This document shows positions 4,101-6,024 of a DNA stretch of 6,024 bases, one piece after another. Source of the DNA: Bacteroidales bacterium (lineage in GTDB: Bacteria > Bacteroidota > Bacteroidia > Bacteroidales > UBA932); NCBI GenBank assembly GCA_017509375.1, contig JAFWPT010000271.1, positions 1-6,024 of the forward strand, read 5' to 3'. A program made the position numbers and the translations under genes. How positions within the stretch are numbered: position 1 is the first letter of the stretch; each line of letters opens with the position of its first letter. The notes below the pieces were generated by a model. It made no database searches, was not told where the DNA came from, and saw only the letters and a program-made list of their open reading frames with translations.

Positions 4101-6024
4101 ATGAGAAAAGCTATATTTTTTGCATTGACTGCAATGGCGATACTTTCTGTCGCCTGCCAAAAAGAGAATTTCGAGGAACAGCCTGTCCCTGCCGACTCCA
4201 ATGTGGTTGTATTCACAGCCAACGTCCCCACCAAGACCGCCATCGACTCCAATGACGAGGTAGTCACCTGGGTTGCCGGCGACGAGGTCAAATTCGTCTG
4301 GGAAGGCGGCTCGACCACCGCATCCGCTTCCGCTTCCGGTGCCAGCACCACCTTCAGCGTCGAAGTCGGCGAAGGCATCACTGAGCTTTATGCCGTATAT
4401 CCCGCTTCTGCTGGCGGTGCCTACGACAGCGGCAACGTAAACGTCCACTTCAACGGTTCCCGCACCGACGGCACCTTTGCCGCCAACGACATCTGCGTAG
4501 CCAAGGCCGTCAAGACCGGCGACGTCTGGAGCACCACTCTGGCCTTCAAGAATGTGGCCTGCCTGCTGAAAATCGGCGTTATGGGCAACGATATCACCAA
4601 GATTCAAGTAGTGGGCGGACGCGCACCCGCTGAGGCTCAAAACATTTCAGGTTATCTCCCTGTAAGTTTCGACGGAAGCGGTGACCCAGTGTTCGGCACT
4701 GCAACCAGTACCGGCACGTCAGTCAGCCTGTCCATCTCCGGCCCCGGCGATTACTACATCCCCGTTTTGCCTGACGTCGTCCTTTCCGACGGTTTCCGTA
4801 TCGGTTACTTCAAAGGTGAAGATCAGCTCACTCCGTTCTTCTATGCCGGCTCGTTCACTACCGAACGCGGCAAGATCATAAAGCTCACCAATCTGGATGA
4901 GAAAGCCGGCCAGTACTACGTCACTCCTTCCGGCGCCGGCTCAAAGGCTGGACAAAGCTGGTCTAATGCCATGGGTGTCACCGAATTCAAGGCCTTTGTA
5001 ACCGACCAGGACAACCACTTCCTCCTTAAGGGCTCCACCTTCCATTTCTCGGCTGATGAGTTCTCCTTCGGCGACGATTACCTGGTATTGAATTACCCGG
5101 ATCACGGCAATGTCGCTTTCACTCTGGAAGGCACCTACAATTCCGAGTCAAGCATGACCACCTTCGTCGGCCGTACCGCCACTTCCGGCACTACCGCAGG
5201 CGTGCTCTGGCCGCAGAATAACTCATACATCACCGTCAAGAACGTCAAGTTTACGGGCACAAATGGTGCGTCCAATGCGTCTGCCATCCGTATGAACAAC
5301 AGTGCCAAGGAACTGAATCTGGACCACTGCATTTTCGATGGCAACCAGACTAGCGGAAACGGCAGCGGCATTTCCCTATTCAACAGCGCCACCGTGAATA
5401 TCAGCAACTGCGTATTCAAAAACGCTACCGGTGCCGGCGGAATCATCCACGTCAATCACGCCAGTGCGAACGTGAACATTGTGGACTGCGAAGCCAGCAA
5501 TATCACCAAGAATGCCCTTTATGCACAGTCCTTCAACACGTTTACCTGTACAAGGGTAACGTTCAGCGATAATAATGACGCAGGCGAATACGGTGCCGCA
5601 GCCTATATTTCCGGTGCTGGAACCATCACCTTCGACGACTGTGACTTTATCCGCAACCACTCCTCCGTCCAGGGCGGTGCCATCTGCATCAACGGAACCG
5701 ATGTTACCACCACTTTCACGGACTGTGAATTCATTGACAACGATTGTGACCAAAGAGGCGGCGCCGTCATGATTGAAAATGCTAATGACAATACGACCTT
5801 TACACGCGGCAAGTTCCAGGGGAATAACGCCAACGGTGCCGACAATACAAAGGCGGCAGGTGCAGCCATTTATTCCTACGGATCATTCAGCTGTACAGAT
5901 GTGCTCTTCAAGGAGAACTACAATTTTGTTGGAGAAAACACACAGTCTGGTGGCATCATCCGTATCCAGCAATCGGGAAAAGTCGGTCACTTCGACGGCT
6001 GCGTGTTTGATGGGAACTATTCGA
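4101..6024 (+). CDS. Surface lipoprotein: fimbrillin-like N-terminus plus right-handed beta-helix, 3'-truncated
   Basis: From ATG 4101 the frame is open to the window end (641 complete codons). The signal peptide MRKAIFFALTAMAILSVAC has its likely lipidated Cys at residue 19, followed by QKENFEE, a Lys/acidic stretch like the lipoprotein export signal of Bacteroidota, so a cell-surface location is inferred. Residues about 35-260 resemble fimbrillin/Mfa-like lipoproteins: TKTAI at 44-48, VTW at 55-57, GDEV at 60-63, then ELYAVYPA. A linker at 272-291 (YYVTPSGAGS, SWSNAMG) matches the G-x-SW-x-NA motif that often opens secreted beta-helix domains. From about residue 380 on, rungs repeat with C-x-F-x-x-N and G-G-A/I signatures, like a pectate-lyase-type fold or chlamydial Pmp repeats. 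No catalytic residues of a polysaccharide lyase are identifiable. Likely roles are adhesion or glycan binding. It follows two micro-proteins by 12 nt. The overall architecture is well supported; ligand and C-terminus are unknown. Confidence 0.9.
   Translation, partial: MRKAIFFALTAMAILSVACQKENFEEQPVPADSNVVVFTANVPTKTAIDSNDEVVTWVAGDEVKFVWEGGSTTASASASGASTTFSVEVGEGITELYAVYPASAGGAYDSGNVNVHFNGSRTDGTFAANDICVAKAVKTGDVWSTTLAFKNVACLLKIGVMGNDITKIQVVGGRAPAEAQNISGYLPVSFDGSGDPVFGTATSTGTSVSLSISGPGDYYIPVLPDVVLSDGFRIGYFKGEDQLTPFFYAGSFTTERGKIIKLTNLDEKAGQYYVTPSGAGSKAGQSWSNAMGVTEFKAFVTDQDNHFLLKGSTFHFSADEFSFGDDYLVLNYPDHGNVAFTLEGTYNSESSMTTFVGRTATSGTTAGVLWPQNNSYITVKNVKFTGTNGASNASAIRMNNSAKELNLDHCIFDGNQTSGNGSGISLFNSATVNISNCVFKNATGAGGIIHVNHASANVNIVDCEASNITKNALYAQSFNTFTCTRVTFSDNNDAGEYGAAAYISGAGTITFDDCDFIRNHSSVQGGAICINGTDVTTTFTDCEFIDNDCDQRGGAVMIENANDNTTFTRGKFQGNNANGADNTKAAGAAIYSYGSFSCTDVLFKENYNFVGENTQSGGIIRIQQSGKVGHFDGCVFDGNYS
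5334..6017 (+). repeat. Protein-level beta-helix repeats (F-x-x-N rungs, about 28 residues)
   Basis: F-x-x-N motifs begin at residues 412, 488, 516, 544, 572, 603 and 636 of the lipoprotein, with a variant FKNA at 439. Three successive spacings are exactly 28 residues. Gly-rich turns (GGII, GGAI, GGAV, GAAI) lie between them, and several rungs have Cys or Asp just before the Phe. This periodicity is typical of stacked coils of a right-handed parallel beta-helix. The DNA of the rungs has diverged, so it is an old repeat and not a recent tandem duplication. Confidence 0.75.

Noticed and set aside
4020..4640. 206-codon minus-strand open frame
   Set aside because: It lies opposite the start of the beta-helix lipoprotein and micro-protein 2; its Gly/Asp/Val-rich composition is the mirror of that gene's codon use.
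5376..5869. Overlapping minus-strand open frames
   Set aside because: These are shadows of the beta-helix rungs; the plus frame has signal peptide, linker and periodic motifs, while these have none.

Overview
The window looks like a chromosomal segment of a gut-type Bacteroidales bacterium (phylum Bacteroidota). The signs are a TAnnTTTG-type -7 promoter element before a tRNA, weak or absent Shine-Dalgarno sequences, a tRNA gene without an encoded CCA end, lipoproteins with short Bacteroidota-style signal peptides, and a fimbrillin-like/beta-helix surface lipoprotein. The genus cannot be fixed from the sequence; this is inference from features and not a database match.

Layout. (1) 1-1799: a two-gene operon on the plus strand. 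The first gene is the 3' part of a radical SAM/SPASM enzyme, cut by the window start. It overlaps by 4 bp (ATGA) a seven-helix-type membrane protein of the UPF0104 / lysylphosphatidylglycerol-synthase transmembrane (flippase-like) family. (2) 1830-1921: a promoter element and an intact tRNA-Arg(TCT). (3) About 1880-3497: a 1.6 kb segment bracketed by a 45-bp direct repeat (44/45 identical) of the tRNA 3' half. This is the footprint of an integrative element inserted into the tRNA gene. It contains one intact gene (a small lipoprotein, 1977-2387, followed by a strong intrinsic terminator) and then gene debris: short stop-interrupted frames, an imperfect 51-bp tandem repeat, and a reading frame broken at an A6 run. 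No integrase is visible. (4) 3543-3784: no confident gene. (5) 3785-6024: an apparent operon of two paralogous micro-proteins (50 and 45 aa), spaced 13 and 12 nt from the next start codon. They precede a large lipoprotein that runs off the window end, with a fimbrillin-like N-terminal region and a C-terminal right-handed beta-helix built of about 28-residue rungs.

How the parts relate. The radical SAM and membrane protein genes are translationally coupled and probably work in one pathway, whose substrate cannot be seen here. The small lipoprotein sits directly behind the tRNA with almost no room for its own promoter. If the element were excised, the tRNA would be followed by the micro-protein/beta-helix lipoprotein operon, so the element separates what were probably adjacent host loci. 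The most notable signals are the tRNA-bounded, integrase-less element and the twin micro-proteins leading the surface lipoprotein.
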